Shown: piece by piece, positions 25,032 to 36,082 of the stretch
Numbering within the stretch: position 1 is the stretch's first letter
Layout: the number at the start of each line of letters is the position of its first letter
Assembly (NCBI GenBank): GCA_013519935.1
Contig: JACDUA010000007.1
Location: 1 to 64,000 of the forward strand
Length of the DNA stretch: 64,000 nt
Direction: 5' to 3'
From: Ectothiorhodospiraceae bacterium WFHF3C12
GTDB lineage: Bacteria; Pseudomonadota; Gammaproteobacteria; Nitrococcales; Nitrococcaceae
Notes under the pieces: model-generated
The model's database searches: none
The model's input: the letters and a program-made list of their open reading frames with translations, nothing else
What the model was told of the DNA's origin: nothing
Program-made: the position numbers and the translations under genes

Positions 25032-25385
25032 ATGTTTCCGGAGTCGGCAGGTACGGCTGAACGGCGGCGCGAAAACCGGACGCTGATCAGCGCTGAGCCC
25101 AACGTTTTCGACCGTCACACCCGGGAATCCCTGGGTCGGTTGGTGAATCTCTCCCGGGAAGGTTTTCTCGTCGTGGCTCATGAGCCCATGATGCCGCCTG
25201 CTGTGCACGAGGTGCGGATTGTCGTGGTCGACGACTACGGGCAGCTGCGGACCATCAACGCTACGGCGGAGCTCATCTGGTGCCGGCGCTCCCGATTCGA
25301 CGAGAGCTACGGCGCGGGTTTCCAGTTCAGTGGTCTCGACCCGGCCGACGAGATCATCGTCCAGCACCTGATCCAGGCGCTCTAG
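25032..25385 (+). CDS. PilZ-like domain protein
   Basis: 117 residues. RRRENRTLISAEPNVFDRHTRESLGRLVNLSREGFLVVAHEP follows the PilZ plan (R..R near the N-terminus, then NLSxEGF in place of DxSxxG), then beta strands ending GAGFQFSGLD. It probably senses or formerly sensed c-di-GMP. ATG 25032 is preceded by AAGGAG at 6 nt; ATG 25005 is an in-frame alternative. It is a second PilZ-type gene 0.9 kb from the first but only distantly similar. Confidence 0.75.
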   Translation: MFPESAGTAERRRENRTLISAEPNVFDRHTRESLGRLVNLSREGFLVVAHEPMMPPAVHEVRIVVVDDYGQLRTINATAELIWCRRSRFDESYGAGFQFSGLDPADEIIVQHLIQAL

Positions 25386-25482
25386 CATCGAGTCCCGGGC
25401 CCTGCGCCAGGGAACACCGCGCCGGTCCATAACGGCAACCGTGTTCATTTGACGCGCGCCCGCCCGCGCGCCCGACCCATTC

Positions 25483-26364
25483 ATGCCTGACACCCGTAAT
25501 AGCCACTCGTCACGCGGCCTAACGCTCGCCCTGGCCGGTATCGTTGTTCTCTCCTTCGACGCGCTGCTGGTGCGCCTGGCCGACGCGCCGCCCGCGGATG
25601 TCGCGTTCTGGCGCGGTGCCTTCATTGCGGTGTCGCTGGCGCTGGTGCAATGGGCCCGTTTCGGCCGCCTCCGGTTGCGCGGGGTCCGGTCCGGGCCTGG
25701 GCTTCTGGCCGTCCTGCTGTTCGGGGTCAACACGGCGCTGTTCGTGTTCTCCCTCGCTTACACCGCCGTCGCCAACACCATCATTCTGCTCTCCCTGGCC
25801 CCGCTGTTCGCGACGCTGATGAGCCGGTTCGCCACCACCGAGCGACCTGGCCCGGATACCTGGCTGAGCGCTGCGGCAACGGCCGCCGGCGTCGGGATCG
25901 TGGTCGGCGGCTCGCTGGAGAGCGGGCGCTGGGTGGGAGACGCCCTGGCGCTGGCGGCCTCCATGGTGCTGGCCGGGGCACTGACGGTGCTGCGCAGCCA
26001 GCCGGGCCTGGAACGCGTGCCGGTGGTGATGTGCAGCGGCGTCGTGACCGCCGCGCTGTGCGCCTTCGCGGCAACGCCCCTGGCCCTCGCCCCGGCCAGC
26101 TACGCGCCGCTGGCGGTGATGGGGCTGGTGCAGATCCCGCTCGCCATGGTGCTGCTGGCCGTCGCCACCCGATATGTGGGCGCGCCGGAGGTCAGCCTTA
26201 TTATGCTGCTGGAGATCGTGCTGGGGCCCCTGTGGGTGTGGTTCGTGCTGTCCGAAATCCCCCCGCAAGCGTCGGTCTATGGGGGTGTCGTGGTGGTCGG
26301 CACGTTGGTGCTCTACTTTGGCCGGCGGCTGCGCGCGGGAACGCTCCGGCGTCGAGCGGCCTGA
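25483..26364 (+). CDS. EamA/DMT-superfamily transporter
   Basis: 293 residues with ten hydrophobic helices in two EamA repeats (first LALAGIVVLSFDALLVRLAD..., second ALALAASMVLAGALTVLRS...). The second repeat ends in the family motif ATRYVGAPEVSLIMLLEIVLGPLWVWFVLSEIP. It is a predicted inner-membrane drug/metabolite exporter; the substrate cannot be predicted. No regulator adjoins. Confidence 0.88.
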   Translation: MPDTRNSHSSRGLTLALAGIVVLSFDALLVRLADAPPADVAFWRGAFIAVSLALVQWARFGRLRLRGVRSGPGLLAVLLFGVNTALFVFSLAYTAVANTIILLSLAPLFATLMSRFATTERPGPDTWLSAAATAAGVGIVVGGSLESGRWVGDALALAASMVLAGALTVLRSQPGLERVPVVMCSGVVTAALCAFAATPLALAPASYAPLAVMGLVQIPLAMVLLAVATRYVGAPEVSLIMLLEIVLGPLWVWFVLSEIPPQASVYGGVVVVGTLVLYFGRRLRAGTLRRRAA

Positions 26365-26443
26365 CCATCCGTCGGACGCGGATCGAAATTGCGAATTGGT
26401 TCTCAACTGCCCGCGAAGGTGGGGGGTAACGTATTGATCAAGT

Positions 26444-26540
26444 CACGATGACATGGGTTCTCCCCATCGTGGCTGGAGTGATGCAACCGTTGCTGCGAGT
26501 CGCTGTCTTACCCGATTCCAACCGGAGTCGGGTTTTTTTT
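26444..26540 (+). ncRNA. Candidate small RNA or orphan terminator
   Basis: In the 270-bp gap between the EamA transporter and the RAYT there is a 5' hairpin (CACGATG..GGG-TTCT-CCC..CATCGTG, 26444-26471), a linker and a strong terminator (26511-26540). Together they would make a ~100-nt structured RNA. I could not find a convincing promoter just upstream, so the terminator may simply end the transporter mRNA. Confidence 0.35.
26511..26540 (+). terminator. Strong Rho-independent terminator
   Basis: 9-bp stem CCCGATTCC / GGAGTCGGG (one T-G pair), AACC loop, then eight Ts. It lies 147 bp after the transporter stop and 95 bp before the RAYT start. Confidence 0.9.
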
Positions 26541-26634
26541 GCACGGCGTAACGGCGGCCGTCGCCCGGCCGAGTGGTGATCGCGACAACGATATGCGTTA
26601 GTGTATTGCCACGCATCAAACCACCATCGTTCAC

Positions 26635-27084
26635 ATGTCCAACCCTTCTCCACTGGCGGCACCCTCCGTTACGCGGCTGGGCCGGCGGCGCGTTCGTCTG
26701 CCGGATCAGGCCTTCGTGGTCACGTGGATGACGCGGGACCGGCGGCCGCGTTTCGAGGATTTGGCGCTGTCCCGGCGGGTGATAGGCACCATGCGCGAGC
26801 TGGAGGAGGCCGGCCATGTGCGGTCCATGGCCTGGGTATTGATGCCGGACCACCTTCACTGGCTGGTGCAGCCCGAGGGCCGGGGCGAGCTGGATGCGGC
26901 GTTGGACGCGCTTCGCCGGGCGAGCGGCGGCGCCGACCTCTGGGCCGGGGAATTCCACGTGGAGGCCGTCCCGGAAACGGCGGATATCCGGCAGGTGTCG
27001 CGGGACATCGTGGCGAATCCCCTGCGCTGGGGGCTGGCGGAGAGCCTGGCGGACTATCCCCACTGGGACGCCATCTGGATCTGA
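26635..27084 (+). CDS. REP-associated tyrosine transposase (RAYT), probably inactive
   Basis: 149 residues, shorter than the usual ~160-180. Y1-transposase landmarks are present: the HUH metal motif MPDHLHWLV (His73, His75), the RRPRFED region and a C-terminal IVANPLRWGLAESLADYPHWDAIWI typical of RAYTs. The position that is Tyr in the familiar RYIVANP motif, the expected nucleophile, is Asp124 (SRDIVANP; a TAC to GAC change). The substrate-binding region between residues 85 and 110 is also shortened. RAYTs mobilise REP hairpins, and REP-like repeats occur at several places in this window. Confidence 0.85.
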   Translation: MSNPSPLAAPSVTRLGRRRVRLPDQAFVVTWMTRDRRPRFEDLALSRRVIGTMRELEEAGHVRSMAWVLMPDHLHWLVQPEGRGELDAALDALRRASGGADLWAGEFHVEAVPETADIRQVSRDIVANPLRWGLAESLADYPHWDAIWI

Positions 27085-27144
27085 CCCGGCCCCGCGTATC
27101 CCGCAGCGACCGTGGCCGTGTATCGACGGGATAGGCGGCGGTGC

Positions 27145-27543
27145 TCAGGTCGGCGCGCGGCCGGTCATCAACCAGAACGTGATTGCCATCCCGAGCGCGG
27201 TCATCAACAGACTGCCCAGCAGGTGCGCGGCCATGCCCGCCACTGCCCAGAGGTAGTGGCCCTGCCGCATGGCGAAGACCATTTCTGCCGAGAACGACGA
27301 GAACGTCGTCAGTGCGCCCAGGAACCCCGTAACGAGCATCAGTCGCAGCTCCATCGGCACGTTGCCCAGCCGACCGAACCCCTCCACCAGGACACCCACC
27401 AGCAGTCCGCCGGCGAGATTCGCCGCCAGCGTACCCAGCGGTACGGTGGGGAAGACGGGGTTGAGCCAGTTGCTCAGACCCCATCGGCACAGGGCACCGG
27501 CGGCGGCACCGCCGGCTACGGCCAGGATGGACAGCCAGGGCAT
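27145..27543 (-). CDS. crcB: Fluoride exporter CrcB/Fluc
   Basis: 132 residues with four membrane helices. Motifs are GAAAGALCRWGLS, GTLAANLAGGLLVGVL and TGFLGALTTFSSFSAE, which form the dual-topology fluoride channel. It follows uppP by 31 bp in a corA-uppP-crcB unit, so it is transcribed from upstream. I see no fluoride riboswitch in the short gap. Confidence 0.95.
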   Translation of the reverse strand: MPWLSILAVAGGAAAGALCRWGLSNWLNPVFPTVPLGTLAANLAGGLLVGVLVEGFGRLGNVPMELRLMLVTGFLGALTTFSSFSAEMVFAMRQGHYLWAVAGMAAHLLGSLLMTALGMAITFWLMTGRAPT

Positions 27544-27574
27544 GGTTTACCGTCGTCGCTTCGTTCGCTCAAGA

Positions 27575-28387
27575 TCAGATGACACCCGTGGCCACAAGCG
27601 CGAGCAGGCCCGCACCCAGCCCCAGCCGGTAGATCACGTAGGGCATGAACCCGAAGCGCTCCAGTAGCGCCAGGAAGAAGTGGATTACTGCCAGCGCGAC
27701 CACGGCCGAGAGCAGATAACCCACCAGGAAACCGTCCCACGCCACCGGAGAGTCCTCGGTGAACGCCTCCACGAGCTTCAGCCCCGCCGCCAGGGCAGTT
27801 ACCGGAATGGCCAGGAGAAACGAGAACCGCGCGGCGGCCCGCCGCGAGAAATTGGCAAAAAGCCCCGCGGTCATGGTTATGCCGGAGCGCGAGGTCCCGG
27901 GTATCAGGGCCAGGGCCTGGGCGAGGCCGACGAGGACCGCGTCCCGCCAGGTCAATGTCTCCAGCGTCCGCGTGCTCCGGTCGGCGCGGCGGTCGGCGAT
28001 GCCCAGCAGTACGCCGAAGCCGAGCGTCGTCGCCGCGATGACCTCGGCGGAGCGCAGACTCGTCTCGATGAAATCGTCGAAGAACAGACCGGCCAGGCCG
28101 ACGGGAATGGTGCCGATGACCACCGCCCAGGCCAGCCGGCTCTGGCCGACGTGACGCCGCTGCGCGAGACTGCGCAGTCCGTCCGCCGTCAATACGCCCA
28201 CGTCGCGGTGAAAGTAGCCGACCACGGCGGTGAGCGTTCCGGCATGCACGGCCAGGTCGAAGGCGAGCCCCTGGTCCGGCCACTGGGTGAGCACCGGAAC
28301 CAGGATCAGGTGGGCGGAGCTGGAGATGGGCAGGAATTCGGTAATGCCCTGGATGAGGGCGAGCACCACGATCTGGAACAGCGTCAT
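27575..28387 (-). CDS. uppP: Undecaprenyl-diphosphatase UppP/BacA
   Basis: 270 residues, eight hydrophobic helices. Signature motifs are ALIQGITEFLPISSSAHLIL (catalytic Glu/Ser) and ALIPGTSRSGITMTAGL (phosphate-binding Arg). It recycles the undecaprenyl carrier for peptidoglycan and O-antigen synthesis in the inner membrane. It begins 48 bp after the corA stop and precedes crcB. Confidence 0.96.
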   Translation of the reverse strand: MTLFQIVVLALIQGITEFLPISSSAHLILVPVLTQWPDQGLAFDLAVHAGTLTAVVGYFHRDVGVLTADGLRSLAQRRHVGQSRLAWAVVIGTIPVGLAGLFFDDFIETSLRSAEVIAATTLGFGVLLGIADRRADRSTRTLETLTWRDAVLVGLAQALALIPGTSRSGITMTAGLFANFSRRAAARFSFLLAIPVTALAAGLKLVEAFTEDSPVAWDGFLVGYLLSAVVALAVIHFFLALLERFGFMPYVIYRLGLGAGLLALVATGVI

Positions 28388-28435
28388 GCCTGTTTACCGC
28401 CGGCGATAGTGCTCAGTGGGGCGTGCGCGGTCATT

Positions 28436-29374
28436 CTAGAGCCATCCCTTGAACTTGAAATAGAGATACGGTGCGACCCCGGCAACCACCATGAGGCCCA
28501 GGGCCATTGGATAACCCAGCAGCCAGTCAAGCTCCGGCATATGCGCGAAGTTCATGCCGTAGATGCTGGCCACCAGGGTCGGCGGCAGGAACACCACCGC
28601 GGCGATGGAGAAGATCTTGATGATCTGGCTTTGCTCCAGGTTGATGAAGCCGAGCGCCGCGTCCATGAGGAAGTTCACCTTGTCGAACAGGAAGCTGTTG
28701 TGGGGCAGCAGCGACTCGGTGTCCTGCAGCAGCTCGCGCACCCGGCGGCTGTCGTCGTCGTTCAGGCCGCCGCGGCGCTGCAGGAAAGTGAGCGCGCGTT
28801 GCGTGTCCATCAGGCACAGCCGCACCTTGCCGTTGATGTCCTCGAAGCGCGCCAGCTCGTCGATGGCCGCCTCCATGTCGGCGGACTCGTCCTCCAGCAC
28901 GGTGCCGCTGATGCGGTCCAGCCCGGCGTAGATCTCCTCGAGCATGTCGGCGAGGTCGTCGATCTTGATCTCGAAGACGCTGACGAGGATGCCCTGGGGG
29001 GATCGCGCCCAGCCCGTGAAGCGTCGGGCGCGCATGCGAAGCAGCCGGAACGCGGGAATGTCCCGGTCATGGACGCTGAGCAGCCGGTCTTCCCTCAGGG
29101 TGAAGCCGACGGATGCGTTCCGCGGCCGGCCGTCCGCCCGGTAGAGGAACAGCGAACGCAGGTGCAGCCCCATTTGGTCCTCATAGGCCCGGGAGCTGGC
29201 TTCGATTTCCTCGATGTCCTCCGACCCGGGCAGGGCATGACGGTAGAGCTCTTCGACCTCGGCGCGTTCCTCGGCCGTGGCGCCGTACAGGTCCAGCCAT
29301 TGGGCCTGGTCCAGCTGGTGGGTCGGGTCCACGTGCCTGAGCCGGCCCTCTTCGATGCGAAACGCGTGGAGCAT
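28436..29374 (-). CDS. CorA-family divalent cation transporter
   Basis: 312 residues. A long cytoplasmic alpha/beta and helical domain is followed by two C-terminal membrane helices with the pore motif YGMNFAHMPEL. The conserved LLPHNSFLFDKVNFLMDAALGFINLEQ stalk helix precedes it. It carries Mg2+/Co2+/Ni2+, or Zn2+ in ZntB-like members. The pore loop begins with HMPEL, close to the MPEL of the CorA group. First gene of the corA-uppP-crcB run. Confidence 0.93.
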   Translation of the reverse strand: MLHAFRIEEGRLRHVDPTHQLDQAQWLDLYGATAEERAEVEELYRHALPGSEDIEEIEASSRAYEDQMGLHLRSLFLYRADGRPRNASVGFTLREDRLLSVHDRDIPAFRLLRMRARRFTGWARSPQGILVSVFEIKIDDLADMLEEIYAGLDRISGTVLEDESADMEAAIDELARFEDINGKVRLCLMDTQRALTFLQRRGGLNDDDSRRVRELLQDTESLLPHNSFLFDKVNFLMDAALGFINLEQSQIIKIFSIAAVVFLPPTLVASIYGMNFAHMPELDWLLGYPMALGLMVVAGVAPYLYFKFKGWL

Positions 29375-29596
29375 GGCCTTTATTCCTTTTCACCGGCGGG
29401 CGATCCACGGGCGATTATATAGACCCGCGGCCGTGACGTCAGAGCGCCTTGCCCGCGCGGGACGCCCTGGCCGTGTTCGGCGGGAGCGGGCACGAGCTGC
29501 CAGTCCGGCCAGGGGGGGAGGCCGCGGTTGTTATCGGCGCGGTCCACCGCGCCGCGGATGCGGGGGCTGATACGGGGACGGCCCGCCGGACAGGTG

Positions 29597-30133
29597 CTAG
29601 CGGGCGGCTCGCTGGTCGCAGCAGGCGCCGTCGTGGAAACGGCCGGCGGAATCGAAGTGACGGGTCCAGAACCGTTCCTGCAGGTGGTCGTAACGCACCT
29701 GGCCGCCGCTGGACGGCGCATGGATGAACCGGCCCTGGCCTACGTATATCCCGACGTGGGACGGCTTCCAGCCGGAGAGGCGGAAGAAGACCAGGTCGCC
29801 GGGTCGCAGCGCGTCCGCGTCTACGGGGGTGGCCACGGCCTGCTGCCGCGCGACCGTTCGCGGTACGCTCAGGCCCGCCCGGGCATGGGTGTAGCGGACC
29901 AGGCCGCTGCAGTCGAAACCCGCGGGGTCGTCGCCGCCGTAGCGATAGGGCGTGCCCAGGGTGTTGCGGGCCGCGGTGACGATGACCGAGGCATCCTGGC
30001 CGTCCTCCGGTATGGCGGCGGGGGGCGTGTCGGCGGTTTCAGGACGCTCCGGAAACTGCGCGCAAGCGCCCACTGCGAGGGCCATCAGTGCGGCCAACGC
30101 GACCTTCAAGGATGCCGTGCAGGGTCTGACCAT
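29597..30133 (-). CDS. NlpC/P60-family lipoprotein endopeptidase
   Basis: 178 residues. A lipoprotein signal (ALMALAVGAC, Cys24) is followed by a linker and an NlpC/P60 domain with catalytic Cys75 (FDCSGLVRYTH), His126 (PSHVGIYVG) and His138 (RFIHAP). It should cleave cell-wall stem peptides in the periplasm, like Spr/MepS. The track start at 30229 adds implausible residues; ATG 30133 gives a proper signal peptide. REP repeats lie upstream, between it and metH. Confidence 0.9.
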   Translation of the reverse strand: MVRPCTASLKVALAALMALAVGACAQFPERPETADTPPAAIPEDGQDASVIVTAARNTLGTPYRYGGDDPAGFDCSGLVRYTHARAGLSVPRTVARQQAVATPVDADALRPGDLVFFRLSGWKPSHVGIYVGQGRFIHAPSSGGQVRYDHLQERFWTRHFDSAGRFHDGACCDQRAAR

Positions 30134-30253
30134 GGTCCGCGGGCTCGCCAATTCCGGATGTTCCCCGATGATGCCGCAATGCCGACTCCGACGGAACGTC
30201 GGCTTCACGGAACGCGTGATGGAGCACACAGTTTCGCAGTTGCCCGGGGCAGC

Positions 30254-30410
30254 TCATGGGAGGCCCGTTCTTGCGGTTGCGGCCGGCCGACGGAATCGCG
30301 CCGGGGACGGCGCTCCCACATCCTGCTGCCACACAGAGCGGCCTGTGGGAGGCGCGTCCTCGCGGCGACGGACGGCTCAGGGCAATCGCGGCCGGGACGG
30401 CCCTCCCACG
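30254..30410. repeat. Two inverted REP pairs (BIME-like cluster)
   Basis: Unit 1 has CATGGGAGGCCCGTTC and, inverted, GGGGACGGCGCTCCCAC. Unit 2 has TGTGGGAGGCGCGTCCTCGC and, inverted, GCCGGGACGGCCCTCCCAC. Each pair can fold into a long hairpin. The same GGGAGG(C)CCGTCCC family forms the 47.7 kb array. These fill most of the 385-bp NlpC-metH gap. Confidence 0.75.
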
Positions 30411-30463
30411 AATTCCTTCATACCGACGTGCCCGGCCGCGCAATGTGGGGGTTCAACATGAGA

Positions 30464-30485
30464 AAAGCGGGCCGTGGCCCGCTTT
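30464..30485 (-). terminator. metH terminator
   Basis: 8-bp stem AAAGCGGG / CCCGCTTT with a CCGTGG loop, ending in TTTTC when read on the minus strand, 34 bp after the metH stop. Confidence 0.7.
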
Positions 30486-30518
30486 CAATCCTGCTCGAGG
30501 CTTGCCGCCGGAAGGAGC

Positions 30519-34217
<3,699 letters not shown>

Positions 34218-34389
34218 GATGAGTGATTACACCTCCGGTAGCGTGAAGGGTCGTCGATTATAACGGATTGCAACGCGCGGCCGATTCAGCGCAAGAAAAC
34301 GGTAATAATGCCGAGCGTTTCGCTGGTGCGCCCGCGTCCCGGGCATCGGCGGCGCCGCCACCAGGGGGTCCGATTCTGGAGGAACCCGC

Positions 34390-35319
34390 TTGGACGACGT
34401 CCTGTTCGTGATCAATCCGCTGGCCGCTAGCGGCCGTGCAGACCGGGTCTGGATGCAGCTCGCGGCGCGTCATCCCGCGCTCCGACGAGCAGCCGTGATC
34501 CGTACCGCCGACCCGATTGCGGCGACCCGGTTGTTGATAGAAAGATTGAAACCTTCAATACGAAGAGTCGTCGCCATTGGCGGCGACGGAACCCTGCATC
34601 ATACGGCAAATGTCCTCCTAAGTCTTCCCGCGCCGGAGAAGCGCTCCCTGGGCCTGGTTCCGGCCGGAACGGGGTCGGACCTGGCACGGGGGCTGCGGCT
34701 GGCCCGGCAGCCGCAGCTGGCATTGGACCGTGCGCTGGACGGGGAGACGGTGGATCTCGACGTGCTCTCGCTAACCCATGGCGACACGCGGCGCTACGCG
34801 GTCAACGTGGCCTCGGCGGGGCTGTCGGTGCCCGTGGTGGCCGCGGTCAGCCAGCGCCGGCGACGCGGGCCGGTGGCTTACTTCCGCGCCGCGCTGGAGG
34901 CGGTGCGTCGCGAAACACCGCCCAACGCGCGGGTTATCGTGGACGGTGAGCCCTGGTACGAAGGCCCCCTGCTTCTACTGGCGCTGGCCAACGGCTGTCG
35001 CTTCGGGCGGGGAATGCGTATCGCGCCGGATGCACGGGCTGACGACGGCCGGCTTCAGGTAGTGCTGGTGGAGCCGGCACCCCTGGCTCGACTGCTGCCC
35101 TGGCTGCCGACGCTCTACGCGGGGTGGCATTACGCCGCGCCCTTCGTCCGTCATCGCGCCGCCCGGACGGTCCGGGTCGAGCCCGTGGACGGGACGCGTT
35201 CGCTCACGGAGGCCGACGGTGACCTCTCCCTGCCGCTGCCGGTGAATGTCAGCGTGGTGCCGGGGGCGCTTCGGCTGCGCGGTCTGACTCCGTCCGCCAC
35301 TGCGCGGCGGCGCCGATGA
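34390..35319 (+). CDS. Diacylglycerol/lipid kinase family protein (YegS-like)
   Basis: 309 residues. The catalytic-domain motifs are FVINPLAASGRAD, VVAIGGDGTLHHTANVL and GLVPAGTGSDLARGL, then a beta-rich C-terminal domain (NGCRFGRGMRIAPDARADDGRLQVVLV). Such enzymes phosphorylate lipids at the inner membrane. The TTG start at 34390 has GGAGG 7 nt upstream. Its 3' end overlaps the oppositely oriented amidotransferase gene by 71 bp. Divergent from metH. Confidence 0.9.
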   Translation: MDDVLFVINPLAASGRADRVWMQLAARHPALRRAAVIRTADPIAATRLLIERLKPSIRRVVAIGGDGTLHHTANVLLSLPAPEKRSLGLVPAGTGSDLARGLRLARQPQLALDRALDGETVDLDVLSLTHGDTRRYAVNVASAGLSVPVVAAVSQRRRRGPVAYFRAALEAVRRETPPNARVIVDGEPWYEGPLLLLALANGCRFGRGMRIAPDARADDGRLQVVLVEPAPLARLLPWLPTLYAGWHYAAPFVRHRAARTVRVEPVDGTRSLTEADGDLSLPLPVNVSVVPGALRLRGLTPSATARRRR

Positions 35320-36082
35320 GCGAGCGGAACAGCGCCCGCTGTTCGGGTCGCTGGGGCAGATATTCCGGGTGCCACTGAACGCCGACGACCAGCCGCGCCG
35401 CGGTATGCTCCACGCCCTGGATCACCCCTGAACGCTCATGGGCGACCGCGCGGATCGCCGTGCCCGGCGCCTTGATGGCCTGGCGGTGCATGGAGTTGAC
35501 CTCGCAGTCGGTCACGCCCATGACCTCGGCGAGCCGGCTCCCTTGAGCGATGACCACGTCCTTGTATGGGAGAATCGTATGGGCCTGCGGCGCCTCCCGG
35601 TAGAAGGCGCTGAGCTCCTGGTACAACGATCCACCGCAACGCACGTTAAGCAGCTGCGCGCCGCGGCAAATGCCAAGAGTCGGTATGTCCGCGGCCAGCG
35701 CGGCATCGATGAGCGCCGACTCCAGCTCATCCCGGCCGGCGTCCTTGCGCGGTCCCCGCTTGGTGCTCAATAGCCGGCGGCTGAGATAGATCAGCGGCGC
35801 CAGCAGCAGCGTCAGCAGGAAACGCCCCAATCGCCGCCGGCGCGGCCGCAGTTCCTCGAAAGTGAAATGCTCCTCGGTTTCGCCATAGAGCGTCGGGTCC
35901 ACGTCGGCGCCGCCGCCGATGATCAGGCCGTGGATGCCCTGAAGGCTCCGGGGCCGTTTCGGCGTCACGCGCACCGCCCGGCCGCCGGCCATCGTCACCG
36001 CCAGCCTGGTGGCCCACCAGGCGGCGAGGCCGCCCTGGTCCGGCCCCGTGACCGCGATTACGGGGTGGTTGCGTTCTGCCAT
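35249..36082 (-). CDS. Class-I glutamine amidotransferase / peptidase C26-like protein
   Basis: 277 residues. The GATase triad is visible: Cys139 (LGICRGAQLLNV), His238 and Glu240 (GVQWHPEYL). The LIIGGGADVDPTLYG segment resembles gamma-glutamyl hydrolases of the PuuD type. Residues ~73-112 are an unusual Arg-rich and hydrophobic insertion (RFLLTLLLAPLIYL), perhaps a membrane contact. ATG 36082 lies inside the amidoligase gene, overlapping it by 25 bp. Co-occurrence with an amidoligase suggests removal or editing of glutamyl-type amide adducts. Convergent overlap with the lipid kinase. Confidence 0.85.
   Translation of the reverse strand: MAERNHPVIAVTGPDQGGLAAWWATRLAVTMAGGRAVRVTPKRPRSLQGIHGLIIGGGADVDPTLYGETEEHFTFEELRPRRRRLGRFLLTLLLAPLIYLSRRLLSTKRGPRKDAGRDELESALIDAALAADIPTLGICRGAQLLNVRCGGSLYQELSAFYREAPQAHTILPYKDVVIAQGSRLAEVMGVTDCEVNSMHRQAIKAPGTAIRAVAHERSGVIQGVEHTAARLVVGVQWHPEYLPQRPEQRALFRSLIGAAAQWRTESDRAAEAPPAPR

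Noticed and set aside
27544-27574. Fluoride riboswitch before crcB
   Set aside because: The gap to uppP is only 31 bp and shows no conserved riboswitch core.
27680-29422. 580-codon plus-strand ORF over uppP and corA
   Set aside because: It crosses two real minus-strand genes and the gap between them, and has no domain.
34218-34389. Cobalamin or SAM riboswitch before metH
   Set aside because: The 172-bp divergent gap shows no B12-box or SAM-box sequence that I recognise.
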